NCBI GenBank assembly: GCA_021442845.1
Contig: JABUSD010000096.1
Span: forward strand, 1 to 15,951
Reading direction: 5' to 3'
Length of the DNA: 15,951 nt
Source of the DNA: Holdemanella sp.
Lineage (GTDB): Bacteria > Bacillota_I > Bacilli_A > Erysipelotrichales > Erysipelotrichaceae
Part shown: piece after piece, positions 1 to 7,228 of the stretch
How positions within the stretch are numbered: position 1 is the stretch's first letter
How the letters are laid out: every line of letters begins with the position of its first letter
Program-made: the position numbers and the translations under genes
The notes under the pieces: model-generated
The model's database searches: none
Told to the model about the DNA's origin: nothing
The model's input: the letters and a program-made list of their open reading frames with translations, nothing else

Positions 1-91
1 CGGTTCAATACCGAAATCAAGCCTTATAATTTTTAGTCCAACTTTATGGGTTCATTACACATGTGCTCTTTTTTAATTAAAATAATTTATG

Positions 92-97
92 TATAAT
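92..97 (+). promoter_or_regulatory. Predicted -10 box for the DUF975-CmpB gene
   Basis: A perfect TATAAT lies 7 nt before the ATG at 105. With the usual -10 to +1 distance, transcription would begin at about the base before the start codon. No Shine-Dalgarno sequence lies between box and ATG, so a leaderless or nearly leaderless mRNA is predicted. No convincing -35 hexamer is visible; the upstream stretch is an A/T run. The 104 nt before the gene hold no other recognisable feature. Confidence 0.5.
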
Positions 98-104
98 AAA
101 GCGT

Positions 105-1814
105 ATGGAAAGAGTAAATTTTAAAGAGTTAAAGACGAAAGGTAGAGCGGTTTTAAAAACCAACTACCGATTATACGTGGGAATCGTATTAATCAGTGCA
201 TTCTTAGGAGTAGAATACGCGAGCAATCTTGAATTAACAAAGCTTGGAAATGGCTATTGGAACAAGATCAACACTTTTGTAAATTCATTTGGAGGAAAGG
301 GAGCACCAGACAACAGCCGCGGTGTTTTTGCTTCGATGTTGACTGCACTAAAACGATCATCTATCTTTGACATCATTGGACAATCCATTGGATCTATGTT
401 CAAAGCGGATGATACAAAGGTAATGATTGGAATCTTGGTGAGTGCAATTCTTGCCTTAGGATTTTATTTCCTTGTACAGAGTGTATACAAGGTACCTATG
501 CGAAGAATCTTTCTGGAAGGAAGAGTCTATGAGAAAACAGACATCCGCCGTTTATTGTTTTTGAATGCCTGCGGTAAATATTTTAAAGTTGCGGTAAGCT
601 TAATCTACTGTGAAATCATTTTGACATTGTGGTGGCTAACGATTATCGGAGGAATTTATAAGTCATTCCAATACAATATGGTTCCTTATATTCTTGCAGA
701 GAATCCGGATATTGGTGGTAAAAAGGCAATCCAGATGTCAAAGGAAATGATGAAAGGACATGTATTTGAACTTTTCAAACTGGAATTCTCCTTCATTGGA
801 TGGGCTATTGTTGGTGTTCTTACATGGGGTCTTTCAGATATCTTCTATGTATCTCCATATCGTATGGCAACCTTTACAGAATATTATGTAAAGCTTAGAG
901 AAGAATATATCAATCAAAAGAAACCTGATTATGAATTGCTGAATGATACTTATCTATATGAAAAGGCAAGTAAAGATGTTCTAAATGAAACATATAGCGA
1001 TGTCGTAAGTATTGCCCAGTTAGAACCAGTTGAAATTAAATATAAGAACAAATTTGCGAAATTCATGGGGGAAAACTTTGGAATCTCTGTAAGTAAAAAC
1101 CAGAATGAATTGGAATTTGAACAATATGAATTCAAGAAAAGAGGAATTATGTATACAGAGGACTGTATGCGAGCAGAATCGTATCCACAGCGTTTGTGTT
1201 CAATCCAATATGAAGAGTATTTCAAACCGGTTTCGCTTCTATATATTCGACACTATTCCATCAATTCATTGATTCTATTATTCTTCTGTCTATCCTTTGT
1301 AGGATGGGCATGGGAAGTTGCTCTGCACCTTGTCGAAGATGGTGTCTTTGTGAATCGTGGAACGATGTGGGGACCATGGCTTCCAATCTATGGATTTGGA
1401 TGCGTCTTCATCTTAACGCTTCTATATCGCTTTAGAAAGAAGCCACTCTTAGAATTCGTATCTGCAATCATTCTATGTGGTGTATTGGAATACTTTGCCC
1501 ATTACTATCTGGAAATTACCAACAATGGTACAAGATGGTGGGATTATACCGGATATGTTTTGAATCTTCACGGTAGAATCTGTGCGGAAGGATTGTTAGT
1601 CTTTGGTGTAGGTGGTATGGCCTTTGTCTATTTCTTAGCACCAATGCTGGATAATGTATTCAGAAAGGTTAATAAGAAGGTATTAATACCTATAACAGTT
1701 GCCCTATGTATTGTATTTGCTGGTGACTTTATCTATTCTTCTGAACATCCAAATGGTGGTAAGGGAATTACGGATTATGATGAAGTCATCAAAAGAGAGG
1801 TACAAGGGAAATGA
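105..1814 (+). CDS. DUF975 / CmpB-family fusion membrane protein
   Basis: Polytopic membrane protein of 569 aa, function not established. Residues 1-270 resemble the DUF975 family: an N-terminal 'K.KGRAVLK.NYRLYVG' type segment, then hydrophobic segments near 23-40, 106-126, 160-185 and 228-250. A soluble stretch of about 115 residues follows. Residues about 386-550 resemble the CmpB family (named a putative type IV ABC-transporter part in Pfam), with the typical 'FVGWAWEV', 'NRGTMWGPWLPIYGFG' and 'HGRICAEGLLVFG' motifs and about five more membrane segments. Both families are common as separate proteins in Bacillota, so the single chain looks like a domain fusion. The start is the first ATG, just after a TATAAT. 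The stop overlaps the next start by 4 bp (ATGA), so the two genes are probably translationally coupled. A transport role is only suggested by the family name. Confidence 0.75.
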   Translation: MERVNFKELKTKGRAVLKTNYRLYVGIVLISAFLGVEYASNLELTKLGNGYWNKINTFVNSFGGKGAPDNSRGVFASMLTALKRSSIFDIIGQSIGSMFKADDTKVMIGILVSAILALGFYFLVQSVYKVPMRRIFLEGRVYEKTDIRRLLFLNACGKYFKVAVSLIYCEIILTLWWLTIIGGIYKSFQYNMVPYILAENPDIGGKKAIQMSKEMMKGHVFELFKLEFSFIGWAIVGVLTWGLSDIFYVSPYRMATFTEYYVKLREEYINQKKPDYELLNDTYLYEKASKDVLNETYSDVVSIAQLEPVEIKYKNKFAKFMGENFGISVSKNQNELEFEQYEFKKRGIMYTEDCMRAESYPQRLCSIQYEEYFKPVSLLYIRHYSINSLILLFFCLSFVGWAWEVALHLVEDGVFVNRGTMWGPWLPIYGFGCVFILTLLYRFRKKPLLEFVSAIILCGVLEYFAHYYLEITNNGTRWWDYTGYVLNLHGRICAEGLLVFGVGGMAFVYFLAPMLDNVFRKVNKKVLIPITVALCIVFAGDFIYSSEHPNGGKGITDYDEVIKREVQGK

Positions 1815-2983
1815 TCGCCTTACTATTAGCACCTATATATATTGGACTGCATGCATTGGTCCTATATGGATTATTAAAGCTTGTGAGTACATTTACATGG
1901 TTGAACAACAAGTTTGTTAAAGGGCTTATTATTTTAGCTTATATGTTCTTTGTCTTCTCGATTGGAATTGGCTTTGTGATGCCAGCCAGTCAGCTTGAAA
2001 GATATATGAAGCTTTGTGGAAACTATGTATTAGGCTTCTCTGAATATGCTGTCCTATTCTCATTTGGCGGCTATATTATCAGTCTTATCTTAAAAAAGAA
2101 AGATAAGCTTACTGTCAAAAATCATCGCATTATTGGAATTTCTGTTATTGCCGTTACTCTTTGTACATGCCTTGCAGGAATCTATAATGCCCATAATATT
2201 AGAATTACACCTTATGATATTACCGTAGATAAGAAAGCGGATGTTGAATCTATGAAAGTTGTTCTGATTGCGGATCTACACCTTGGATACAACATTGGTG
2301 TTGCTCATATGGAACAGATGGTAGAAAAGATCAATGCCGAAAATGCCGATGTTGTGATTATCGCAGGGGATATCTTTGATAATGATATCAACGCCTTGGA
2401 AGATCGTGACAAGCTATCGGAAATCTTCCGTTCTATCAAGACAAAATATGGTGTCTATGCATGTTATGGAAACCATGATATCCAGGAAAAAATCCTTGCT
2501 GGTTTTACTTTCAGCGATAAGAGCAAGCCAAAGGCAAGTGATCCAGGTATGGATTCTTTCTTAAAGGAATCGAATATTGTTCTAATGCGCGATGAATATG
2601 TCTTATTGGATAATGGTGTCTATATCTATGGTAGACCGGATAAGGATAAACCGGGTGTCGGATATGAAAACCGTAAGACACCAGAACAGATTATGGAACA
2701 GCTGGATGCATCCAAACCAGTCATTGTCATTGACCATGCGCCAAGCTATCAGGATGATCTGGCAAATGCAGGTGTTGATGTCGATTTATGTGGTCATACC
2801 CATGATGGACAATGCTGGCCTGGTAAGATTTTAACGGATATCTATTGGGATAACCCATATGGCTATAAGCAGTATGGAAACATGCACAATATCGTAACAA
2901 GCGGTGTTGGTCTATTTGGGCCTAATATGCGTGTGGGTACAATCGCCGAAATCTGCCCAATCACGATACACTTCAAAAGATGA
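1811..2983 (+). CDS. Membrane-anchored calcineurin-like metallophosphoesterase
   Basis: Predicted phosphoesterase of 390 aa in the YkuE/YaeI-like branch. About four hydrophobic segments fill residues 1-125, followed by a soluble catalytic domain from about residue 145. All dinuclear-metal motifs are present: D155-x-H157 (ADLH), G-D187 (AGDIFDND), G-N221-H222-D223, H309 (DHAP) and G-H329-x-H331 (GHTHDG). The active site is therefore intact. Family members act on phosphodiester or phosphomonoester bonds, and some related membrane enzymes hydrolyse lipid pyrophosphates; the substrate here cannot be told. The ATG overlaps the upstream stop by 4 bp, and AGAGAGG at 1795-1801 can serve as ribosome binding site. 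The stop codon lies in the first arm of an intrinsic terminator. Being paired with a polytopic membrane protein suggests a membrane-linked substrate, which is inference. Confidence 0.85.
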   Translation: MIALLLAPIYIGLHALVLYGLLKLVSTFTWLNNKFVKGLIILAYMFFVFSIGIGFVMPASQLERYMKLCGNYVLGFSEYAVLFSFGGYIISLILKKKDKLTVKNHRIIGISVIAVTLCTCLAGIYNAHNIRITPYDITVDKKADVESMKVVLIADLHLGYNIGVAHMEQMVEKINAENADVVIIAGDIFDNDINALEDRDKLSEIFRSIKTKYGVYACYGNHDIQEKILAGFTFSDKSKPKASDPGMDSFLKESNIVLMRDEYVLLDNGVYIYGRPDKDKPGVGYENRKTPEQIMEQLDASKPVIVIDHAPSYQDDLANAGVDVDLCGHTHDGQCWPGKILTDIYWDNPYGYKQYGNMHNIVTSGVGLFGPNMRVGTIAEICPITIHFKR

Positions 2984-3006
2984 GTCTGAAACGATTCATC
3001 TTTTTT
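2978..3006 (+). terminator. Intrinsic terminator overlapping the phosphoesterase stop codon
   Basis: AGATGAGTC (2978-2986) pairs with GATTCATCT (2993-3001), nine pairs including one G-T, around a 6-nt loop, followed by a T run to 3006. The TGA stop (2981-2983) is part of the first arm. It ends the two-gene unit before the LytTR gene. Confidence 0.85.
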
Positions 3007-3035
3007 ATGTATTAGGAAATCCTTGAAAAAAAAGG

Positions 3036-3041
3036 TATAAT
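3036..3041 (+). promoter_or_regulatory. Predicted -10 box for the LytTR gene
   Basis: TATAAT ends 6 nt before the ATG at 3048, exactly the spacing that puts the A of ATG at +1. The nearest purine patch (AGG, 3033-3035) would then be upstream of the transcript. A leaderless mRNA is predicted. The -35 region is weak (TTAGGA at 3012-3017, 18-bp spacer). Confidence 0.55.
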
Positions 3042-3047
3042 TAATAT

Positions 3048-3716
3048 ATGATTAGAGTCGCATTTTTAGAATACGAAAAAGAGACAAAGGATATTGTATT
3101 CATCCTTTCCAAGATGTTTATGAATGTTGACTGGACATTCCGTCACTATACAAAAGCCAGTGAGCTTTTAAAAGCGATGAAGGAAGAAGAATACAATGTA
3201 TTTGTCTTTGATGAAATCTTTAAGACAAATCGTATGGAGAGTGTATTCGTACATGATAATCCCAATGCGATTTTTATCTATGTCTGCGTCAATCCGATTG
3301 TTGTAAAAAAAGATGATCAGCGTGGTCGTATCTTCTATATTGAAAAGGATAAGTTAAATGTCCGTTTAAATGAAATTAGAGATGCGATTACATCCCAGGC
3401 ATCCCAGAAGGAACTCTATGCCTTATCGTATGATGGAATCAAGGTGAATCTTCCTTATGAAGAAATATACTATCTGGAAAAGAGTGAAAAGATGGTCTAT
3501 TTCCATACTAAAAAAGGTATCTTCCATCAAAGAATCAATATGTCCAATTTAGAAGATGTATTTACACCCTATGGCTTTATTCGTACCCATGTATCGTATC
3601 TGGTCAATGAAAAACATATTGTTGCCTGGTATAAGGATGAAGTAGAATTGATCACTTCCAAGAAAATTCCATTATCCAGAGCACAAAAAAAGAAGATTCT
3701 TGCCAATCAAGCCTAA
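3048..3716 (+). CDS. LytTR-family DNA-binding regulator with atypical receiver
   Basis: Transcription factor of 222 aa. Residues about 115-218 form a LytTR domain: 'I.YLEKSEKMVYFHTKKG', 'F.R.H.SYLVN..HI' and 'IPLSRAQKKKIL' are typical of this beta-strand DNA-binding fold, which recognises short direct repeats. Residues 1-110 look like a CheY-type receiver in a LytTR response-regulator layout. D55 (in VFVFDE) aligns with the phosphoacceptor, but the usual N-terminal acidic pair is replaced by E8-Y-E10, and the conserved K-P pair near residue 100 reads E-K-D-K. Phosphorylation is therefore uncertain. No histidine kinase is adjacent, so it is an orphan here. It sits alone between a terminator and the gene-free stretch at 3717-4094. 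No separate terminator is seen directly after the stop. Confidence 0.85.
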   Translation: MIRVAFLEYEKETKDIVFILSKMFMNVDWTFRHYTKASELLKAMKEEEYNVFVFDEIFKTNRMESVFVHDNPNAIFIYVCVNPIVVKKDDQRGRIFYIEKDKLNVRLNEIRDAITSQASQKELYALSYDGIKVNLPYEEIYYLEKSEKMVYFHTKKGIFHQRINMSNLEDVFTPYGFIRTHVSYLVNEKHIVAWYKDEVELITSKKIPLSRAQKKKILANQA

Positions 3717-3763
3717 GGAATAGCCAATCTTTCCACTTATCTTTCTATTTTTCTTTGTTGATT

Positions 3764-3769
3764 TATAAT
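3764..3769 (+). promoter_or_regulatory. Candidate -10 box of the putative ncRNA
   Basis: TATAAT follows the LytTR gene by about 50 nt and is the only perfect -10 in this stretch upstream of the structured region. Transcription would begin near 3776. The region 17 bp upstream is pyrimidine-rich (near 3741-3748) and has no clear TTGACA, so the promoter is tentative. Confidence 0.4.
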
Positions 3770-3926
3770 AAAGACAACATAAAAGACAAGGAAGTGAAAG
3801 GTATGGTTCCTCCATAAAATTAAAAAAGCTTAGAACTTAGTTCAGAAAAGAATCAAAGGAAAAAGATATTAGACAATATACAATGAACAATTCATAAAGA
3901 GTGATTCATCTGAAATAGGTTAAAGG

Positions 3927-3975
3927 ATCAAATTTAGAATCAACAATAATAATAGGATTCCATAATAAATTTGAT
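3927..3975 (+). repeat. Long imperfect hairpin within the putative ncRNA
   Basis: A 10-bp perfect arm (3927-3936 with 3966-3975) is continued by a 5-bp arm (3937-3941 with 3956-3960), with a 5-nt bulge on the 3' side and a 14-nt loop. The pairs are mostly A-T but total fifteen, which is unlikely to be chance in such a short span. Confidence 0.6.
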
Positions 3976-4035
3976 GATATATTATAATAGGACAAGGTGG
4001 AAAAGTTGTCCTGAACAATTGAATAGATTGATCTT

Positions 4036-4065
4036 AAAGATAGGTGAAAAGCCTATCTTTTTTTT
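4036..4065 (+). terminator. Intrinsic terminator upstream of the CdaA operon
   Basis: AAAGATAGG (4036-4044) pairs perfectly with CCTATCTTT (4052-4060) around a 7-nt loop, and a run of eight T follows from 4058 to 4065. It ends the putative ncRNA and lies 47 nt before the HAD start codon, where an attenuator would also sit. Confidence 0.85.
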
Positions 4066-4083
4066 ATTGAAAATTGAATTATG

Positions 4084-4092
4084 TGATACAAT
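4084..4092 (+). promoter_or_regulatory. Extended -10 promoter of the HAD-cdaA-cdaR-TCS operon
   Basis: TG-A-TACAAT is an extended -10 element lying just after the terminator. A TTGAAA at 4067-4072 is too close for a standard -35 (14-bp spacer), but extended -10 promoters often work without one. The same TGATACAAT recurs before the histidine phosphatase gene. Transcription would begin near 4099, giving a short leader before the ATG at 4113. Confidence 0.5.
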
Positions 4093-4112
4093 AATTGAGA
4101 GACTATAAGAAT

Positions 4113-4877
4113 ATGAAAGTATTGGCAAGTGATTATGATGGAACGCTTCGTTATGGACAGGAAGTGCAGAAAGAAGATATTGAAGCTATCAAAAAATGGC
4201 GTGAAGAAGGAAATCTGTTTGTGATCGCAACAGGTCGATCTTTTGAATCCATCACTAAGGAAATGAAGAAGTATGCTATACCTGTTGATTACTATATCAC
4301 AAATAACGGGGCTGTTGTCTTTGATAGAGAAGGGACGATTCTTTATTCTACCTATCTGGACTATATCACAAGCCTGGATATTATGTATATTGCCAAAGAG
4401 GTGGATGGTGTTATCAGCTATGTTGTCAATGATGGCATAGTTCGTCACCGTGTTATTGTCAACGATTCTCTGGAAGAAAAGCGCTATGTAGATCTAGTGC
4501 CTGATATGAGTGAAGAAAAGGTCATGGATTTAGGTAAATATGCCCAGATTGTGATATCAATGGCAGATAGGGAATTGGCAAAGGAATTATCCGATGCGAT
4601 TAATGTCCACTTTTCCAATATTGTTGTGGCTTATGCGAATAACTATGTTGTGGATGTCGTTCCTCAAGGCACATCCAAGGCAACCGGTATGGATTTTCTT
4701 CTTGCATATTGCGATGTATCCAAAGAAGATACATATACAATAGGCGATTCCTATAATGATATTCCATTGATGGAATATGGTATCCATGGGTCTTGTATGG
4801 AATGTGCCATAGAGGATGTAAAGCAACATGCTTCTTTTATTTATAAATCGATTAGCGAAATGATAAGGAATATATAG
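4113..4877 (+). CDS. Cof-type HAD-superfamily phosphatase
   Basis: Soluble phosphatase of 254 aa from the Cof/YidA-like HAD family, which dephosphorylates sugar phosphates, flavin mononucleotide and similar small metabolites. Motif I is D7-Y-D9-G-T, with 'ATGRS' (39-43) as in most Cof proteins. The 'GTSKATG' motif carries K189, and the acidic motif IV is G-D212-S-Y-N-D216. All catalytic residues are present. I start at ATG 4113 because 'MKVLASDYDGTL' matches the family N-terminus. An in-frame TTG at 4095 lies upstream of the predicted transcription start. No strong ribosome binding site precedes either. It is the first gene of the operon and is followed after 16 nt by cdaA, whose ribosome binding site begins just after its stop. 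The substrate is unknown. Confidence 0.88.
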   Translation: MKVLASDYDGTLRYGQEVQKEDIEAIKKWREEGNLFVIATGRSFESITKEMKKYAIPVDYYITNNGAVVFDREGTILYSTYLDYITSLDIMYIAKEVDGVISYVVNDGIVRHRVIVNDSLEEKRYVDLVPDMSEEKVMDLGKYAQIVISMADRELAKELSDAINVHFSNIVVAYANNYVVDVVPQGTSKATGMDFLLAYCDVSKEDTYTIGDSYNDIPLMEYGIHGSCMECAIEDVKQHASFIYKSISEMIRNI

Positions 4878-4893
4878 TAAGGGGGTAAGATGA

Positions 4894-5814
4894 ATGAATA
4901 TAATTGGTTCAAATTTTTCACTCATCATACGATTGGTTTTTGATACTTTAATTGTCTGGGGATGTATCTATGCGGTATTGCGCGTTGTCAGCAACAACGC
5001 TCGTACTATACAGCTATTAAAGGGGATATTAGTTGTATTTTTAATCAAGATTGTTGCGGAATTCTTTGAGTTGACAGCGGTTGCCTATATTATTGAATTG
5101 TTTCTGAATTGGGGAATTGTTGCGATTCTTGTCATCTTTCAGCCAGAAATCCGTTCTATATTAGAAAGAATGGGAAATACATCGGCACTTATGTCTTCCA
5201 ATCTAACCTTGGATGAACGTAAGGAGATGATTGATGAAATCTGTAAAGCCTGTGAAGAAATGTCAAAGACAAAGACAGGAGCATTGATTACCATTGAGCA
5301 GTCAAACAATTTAATGGACTATATCCAGACGGGAACAAAAATGGATTCCAAGGTTTCAAAGGAACTGTTAGGAACTATATTCCAATATGGAACGCCACTT
5401 CATGATGGAGCTGTCATTATCCAGGGAAACCGTATCGCTTGTGCTGCGGCTTATTTTACACCAACCCATCGAGATGACATCCCAAGCAAGTATGGAGCTA
5501 GACATAGAGCGGCGATTGGTGTCAGTGAAGTTACCGATTCCATCACGATTGTTGTTTCAGAAGAAACAGGGAACATTTCCATCGCGTTAAAGGGTATTTT
5601 AAAACAGTATACAGAGGATGAACTGCATCGATTCTTAACCGATGTGTTTATCAAGGATAAAGCGGAAACGGTGATTGAACGTTCCTTTACCCTTCAGCCA
5701 GCAATTGAAAAAATGAAGAATCTGACGCAGAATACAAAAAAATCCGATAACGATCCCCGTGTAAAACCAATAAAGATCATTGATCAGTATACGGATAGAC
5801 AGGGGGCGAAGTAA
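4894..5814 (+). CDS. cdaA: Diadenylate cyclase CdaA
   Basis: Membrane-bound diadenylate cyclase of 306 aa that condenses two ATP into the second messenger cyclic di-AMP, which controls potassium and osmolyte transport and cell-wall homeostasis in Bacillota. Three hydrophobic segments occupy residues about 10-86 (ending 'LVIFQPEIR', typical of CdaA/YbbP). The DAC domain follows with both catalytic motifs: D171-G-A (in 'PLHDGAVII') and R203-H-R (in 'YGARHRAAIG'). The length is usual, with a somewhat extended charged C-terminal tail. The ATG at 4894 has a strong AAGGGGG ribosome binding site (4879-4885); the ATG at 4890 is in another frame. cdaR starts 1 nt after its stop, the conserved CdaA-CdaR arrangement. 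Confidence 0.95.
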   Translation: MNIIGSNFSLIIRLVFDTLIVWGCIYAVLRVVSNNARTIQLLKGILVVFLIKIVAEFFELTAVAYIIELFLNWGIVAILVIFQPEIRSILERMGNTSALMSSNLTLDERKEMIDEICKACEEMSKTKTGALITIEQSNNLMDYIQTGTKMDSKVSKELLGTIFQYGTPLHDGAVIIQGNRIACAAAYFTPTHRDDIPSKYGARHRAAIGVSEVTDSITIVVSEETGNISIALKGILKQYTEDELHRFLTDVFIKDKAETVIERSFTLQPAIEKMKNLTQNTKKSDNDPRVKPIKIIDQYTDRQGAK

Positions 5815-5815
5815 T

Positions 5816-6565
5816 ATGAATAAAAATAAAAATGGATTTTTCACATTGTTCGCATCCATCGCAAAACACACTTCTGCGATTGTGGATAAGATTCTATTTG
5901 GAAAGAAAAGCGCTATTTTCGCATCGTTTGTCTTTGCCCTTATGATTGTATATCCATTAAATAAAGAACAGATTCATCTTATGATCAATAAAGAAAAACT
6001 TTCAATCAGTTTAAATAATGTTGAAGTAAAGGTTCTTGCGGATACAGAAATGTATGAAATAACAGGTGTTCCTAATACAGTGGAAGTAACCATTTCAGGG
6101 GAAGCAACCGAAGTGCAGGAATATAAACAAAAAGGGGAACATGTTGTTGTATGTGATTTAAGAAGCTTAGATGTAGGAACAACGATTGTGGATCTGGTTT
6201 TAGAATCACCACCAGAGAATGCCGAAGTAAAAGTGAATCCAGGCAGTGCTACGGTTATTCTAAGCAAGAAGGAAACGATGGAATTCCCATTGGAAGTACA
6301 GCTGCTTGTAGGTGTAAATCAGAAAATTACGGATTATAAGACACCTAAACTGTCGCAGAGTACAGTTGAAATCATTGCCAGCAAGGAAACATTGGCAAGA
6401 ATTCGTGTTGTAAAGGCAATTGTGGATGCCACTGGAAATACAGGTGAATTTGAAACGGATGCAAAGATTGTTGCCTATGATTCGGATGGAAACGTATTGA
6501 ATGTGAAGATATCACCAAATACAATTAAAGCCACTGTCAAGATGGCTTCGGGAGGAAATGAATAA
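5816..6565 (+). CDS. cdaR: YbbR-domain protein CdaR, regulator of CdaA
   Basis: Single-pass membrane protein of 249 aa that in relatives binds CdaA and modulates its cyclase activity from the outer face. A cytoplasmic N-terminus of about 32 residues is followed by one transmembrane helix (about 33-51). Two YbbR-type beta domains follow, roughly residues 57-143 and 148-244, with features such as 'NTVEVTISG', 'NPGSATVIL' and 'SPNTIKATV'. Bacillus subtilis CdaR carries more YbbR repeats, so this is a short version. I use ATG 5816, preceded at 9 nt by AGGGGG (5801-5806). A longer in-frame TTG reading begins at 5780 inside cdaA and adds residues unlike the family. The next gene starts 2 nt after the stop, so it is in the same operon. 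Confidence 0.88.
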   Translation: MNKNKNGFFTLFASIAKHTSAIVDKILFGKKSAIFASFVFALMIVYPLNKEQIHLMINKEKLSISLNNVEVKVLADTEMYEITGVPNTVEVTISGEATEVQEYKQKGEHVVVCDLRSLDVGTTIVDLVLESPPENAEVKVNPGSATVILSKKETMEFPLEVQLLVGVNQKITDYKTPKLSQSTVEIIASKETLARIRVVKAIVDATGNTGEFETDAKIVAYDSDGNVLNVKISPNTIKATVKMASGGNE

Positions 6566-6567
6566 GT

Positions 6568-7227
6568 ATGAAAAGAGTAATATGTGTAGTTGAAGATGAA
6601 AAGGATTTAAATAACCTGGTTGCCCAGTATTTACGCAAGGAAGGATATGAAGTTCGTTCCTATTATACATATGAACAAGCCAATGCCCATGTGCAGGATG
6701 ATGATGTGCATCTCTGGATTCTGGATATCATGTTAGATGATAAGTCTGGATTTGATCTATTGGAAGAGATTCGTCTACAAGGACCATCCACTCCACTTGT
6801 ATTTATGTCGGCGCGTGATAAGGAATTTGATCGAATCATCGGATTGGAAAAAGGATGCGATGACTATATCACAAAGCCATTCTCTCCTAAGGAAATGGTT
6901 CTTCGCGTCAACAACATTATCAAAAGAGCCTATAAGGATGACAATAACCGCATCAGCATTGATGGATATGAACTGGATGAAGAACAGCGCAAGATCTATT
7001 CCGATAATGTTGAAATTGAATTAACGACAAAAGAATTTGATTTATTGATGATGTTTATCAAAAATAAGGGAATCGCCTTTTCACGTGACAAGATTCTTGA
7101 AAATGTATGGGATGAAAACTACTACGGTTCCGATCGTGTAGTCGATGATACACTTCGTCGTTTACGTAAAAAGCTTCCTAAGTTAAACATTCATACAATC
7201 TATGGGTATGGATACCGCTTAGGATAA
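6568..7227 (+). CDS. OmpR/PhoB-family response regulator
   Basis: Two-component response regulator of 219 aa. The receiver (1-115) has the acidic pocket E9-D10, phosphoacceptor D53 in 'LWILDIML', switch residue S81 ('FMSARD') and K103 followed by P-F, so it should be phosphorylatable. The C-terminal winged-helix DNA-binding domain (about 125-219) shows 'ELTTKEFDLLMMFIKNKG', 'FSRDKILENVW', 'VVDDTLRRLRKKL' and the closing 'IHTIYGYGYRLG'. It starts 2 nt after cdaR. A GGAGG at 6551-6555 is 12 nt from the ATG, longer than ideal, so coupling to cdaR translation is likely. The kinase gene begins 1 nt after the stop. The target genes are unknown; autoregulation of the operon is possible but no binding site was identified. 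Confidence 0.93.
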   Translation: MKRVICVVEDEKDLNNLVAQYLRKEGYEVRSYYTYEQANAHVQDDDVHLWILDIMLDDKSGFDLLEEIRLQGPSTPLVFMSARDKEFDRIIGLEKGCDDYITKPFSPKEMVLRVNNIIKRAYKDDNNRISIDGYELDEEQRKIYSDNVEIELTTKEFDLLMMFIKNKGIAFSRDKILENVWDENYYGSDRVVDDTLRRLRKKLPKLNIHTIYGYGYRLG

Positions 7228-7228
7228 T

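Larger units (their letters stand above)
3776..4065 (+). ncRNA. Putative structured non-coding RNA, family not recognised
   Basis: This stretch has no ORF beyond four codons but has an ordered set of RNA features. A promoter-like TATAAT lies at 3764. A small hairpin (ATGAA/TTCAT) sits in the A-rich middle near 3883. A long hairpin pairs ATCAAATTTA (3927-3936) with TAAATTTGAT (3966-3975), ten perfect pairs, topped by GAATC (3937-3941) with GATTC (3956-3960). Next, AGGACAA (3989-3995) pairs with TTGTCCT (4006-4012), then comes a strong intrinsic terminator at 4036-4065. The next gene has its own extended -10 just downstream, so a stand-alone RNA of about 290 nt is the simplest reading. A 5' attenuator for the downstream CdaA operon is the alternative. 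I compared it by eye with 6S, SRP, RNase P and tmRNA, the ydaO c-di-AMP riboswitch and the T-box, and saw none of their hallmark motifs. Confidence 0.5.

Noticed and set aside
1..24. Possible 3' end of a tRNA: CGG, a 7-nt TTCAATA loop, then CCG, resembling a T-arm.
   Set aside because: The next bases do not give an acceptor strand ending in CCA, the rest of any tRNA lies outside the window, and a short T-arm-like match is easily chance.
1..36. Possible C-terminal tail of an upstream gene (twelve codons ending in TAG at 34-36).
   Set aside because: Other frames also stay open for similar lengths over this short stretch, and nothing identifies a protein family.
3776..4065. Assignment of the gene-free stretch to a known RNA (ydaO c-di-AMP riboswitch, T-box, 6S, RNase P, SRP RNA or tmRNA).
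   Set aside because: None of the conserved sequence blocks of these classes could be seen, and the end-to-end long stem expected of 6S RNA is absent.
4095..4112. TTG start for the HAD phosphatase adding six residues.
   Set aside because: It would lie 2 nt after the -10 box, upstream of the predicted transcript start, and the family N-terminus fits ATG 4113.
4053..4448. Minus-strand ORF of 131 codons opposite the HAD gene, starting in the terminator region.
   Set aside because: It lies antisense to a gene with complete catalytic motifs, shows no family motif, and has no ribosome binding site that I can see.
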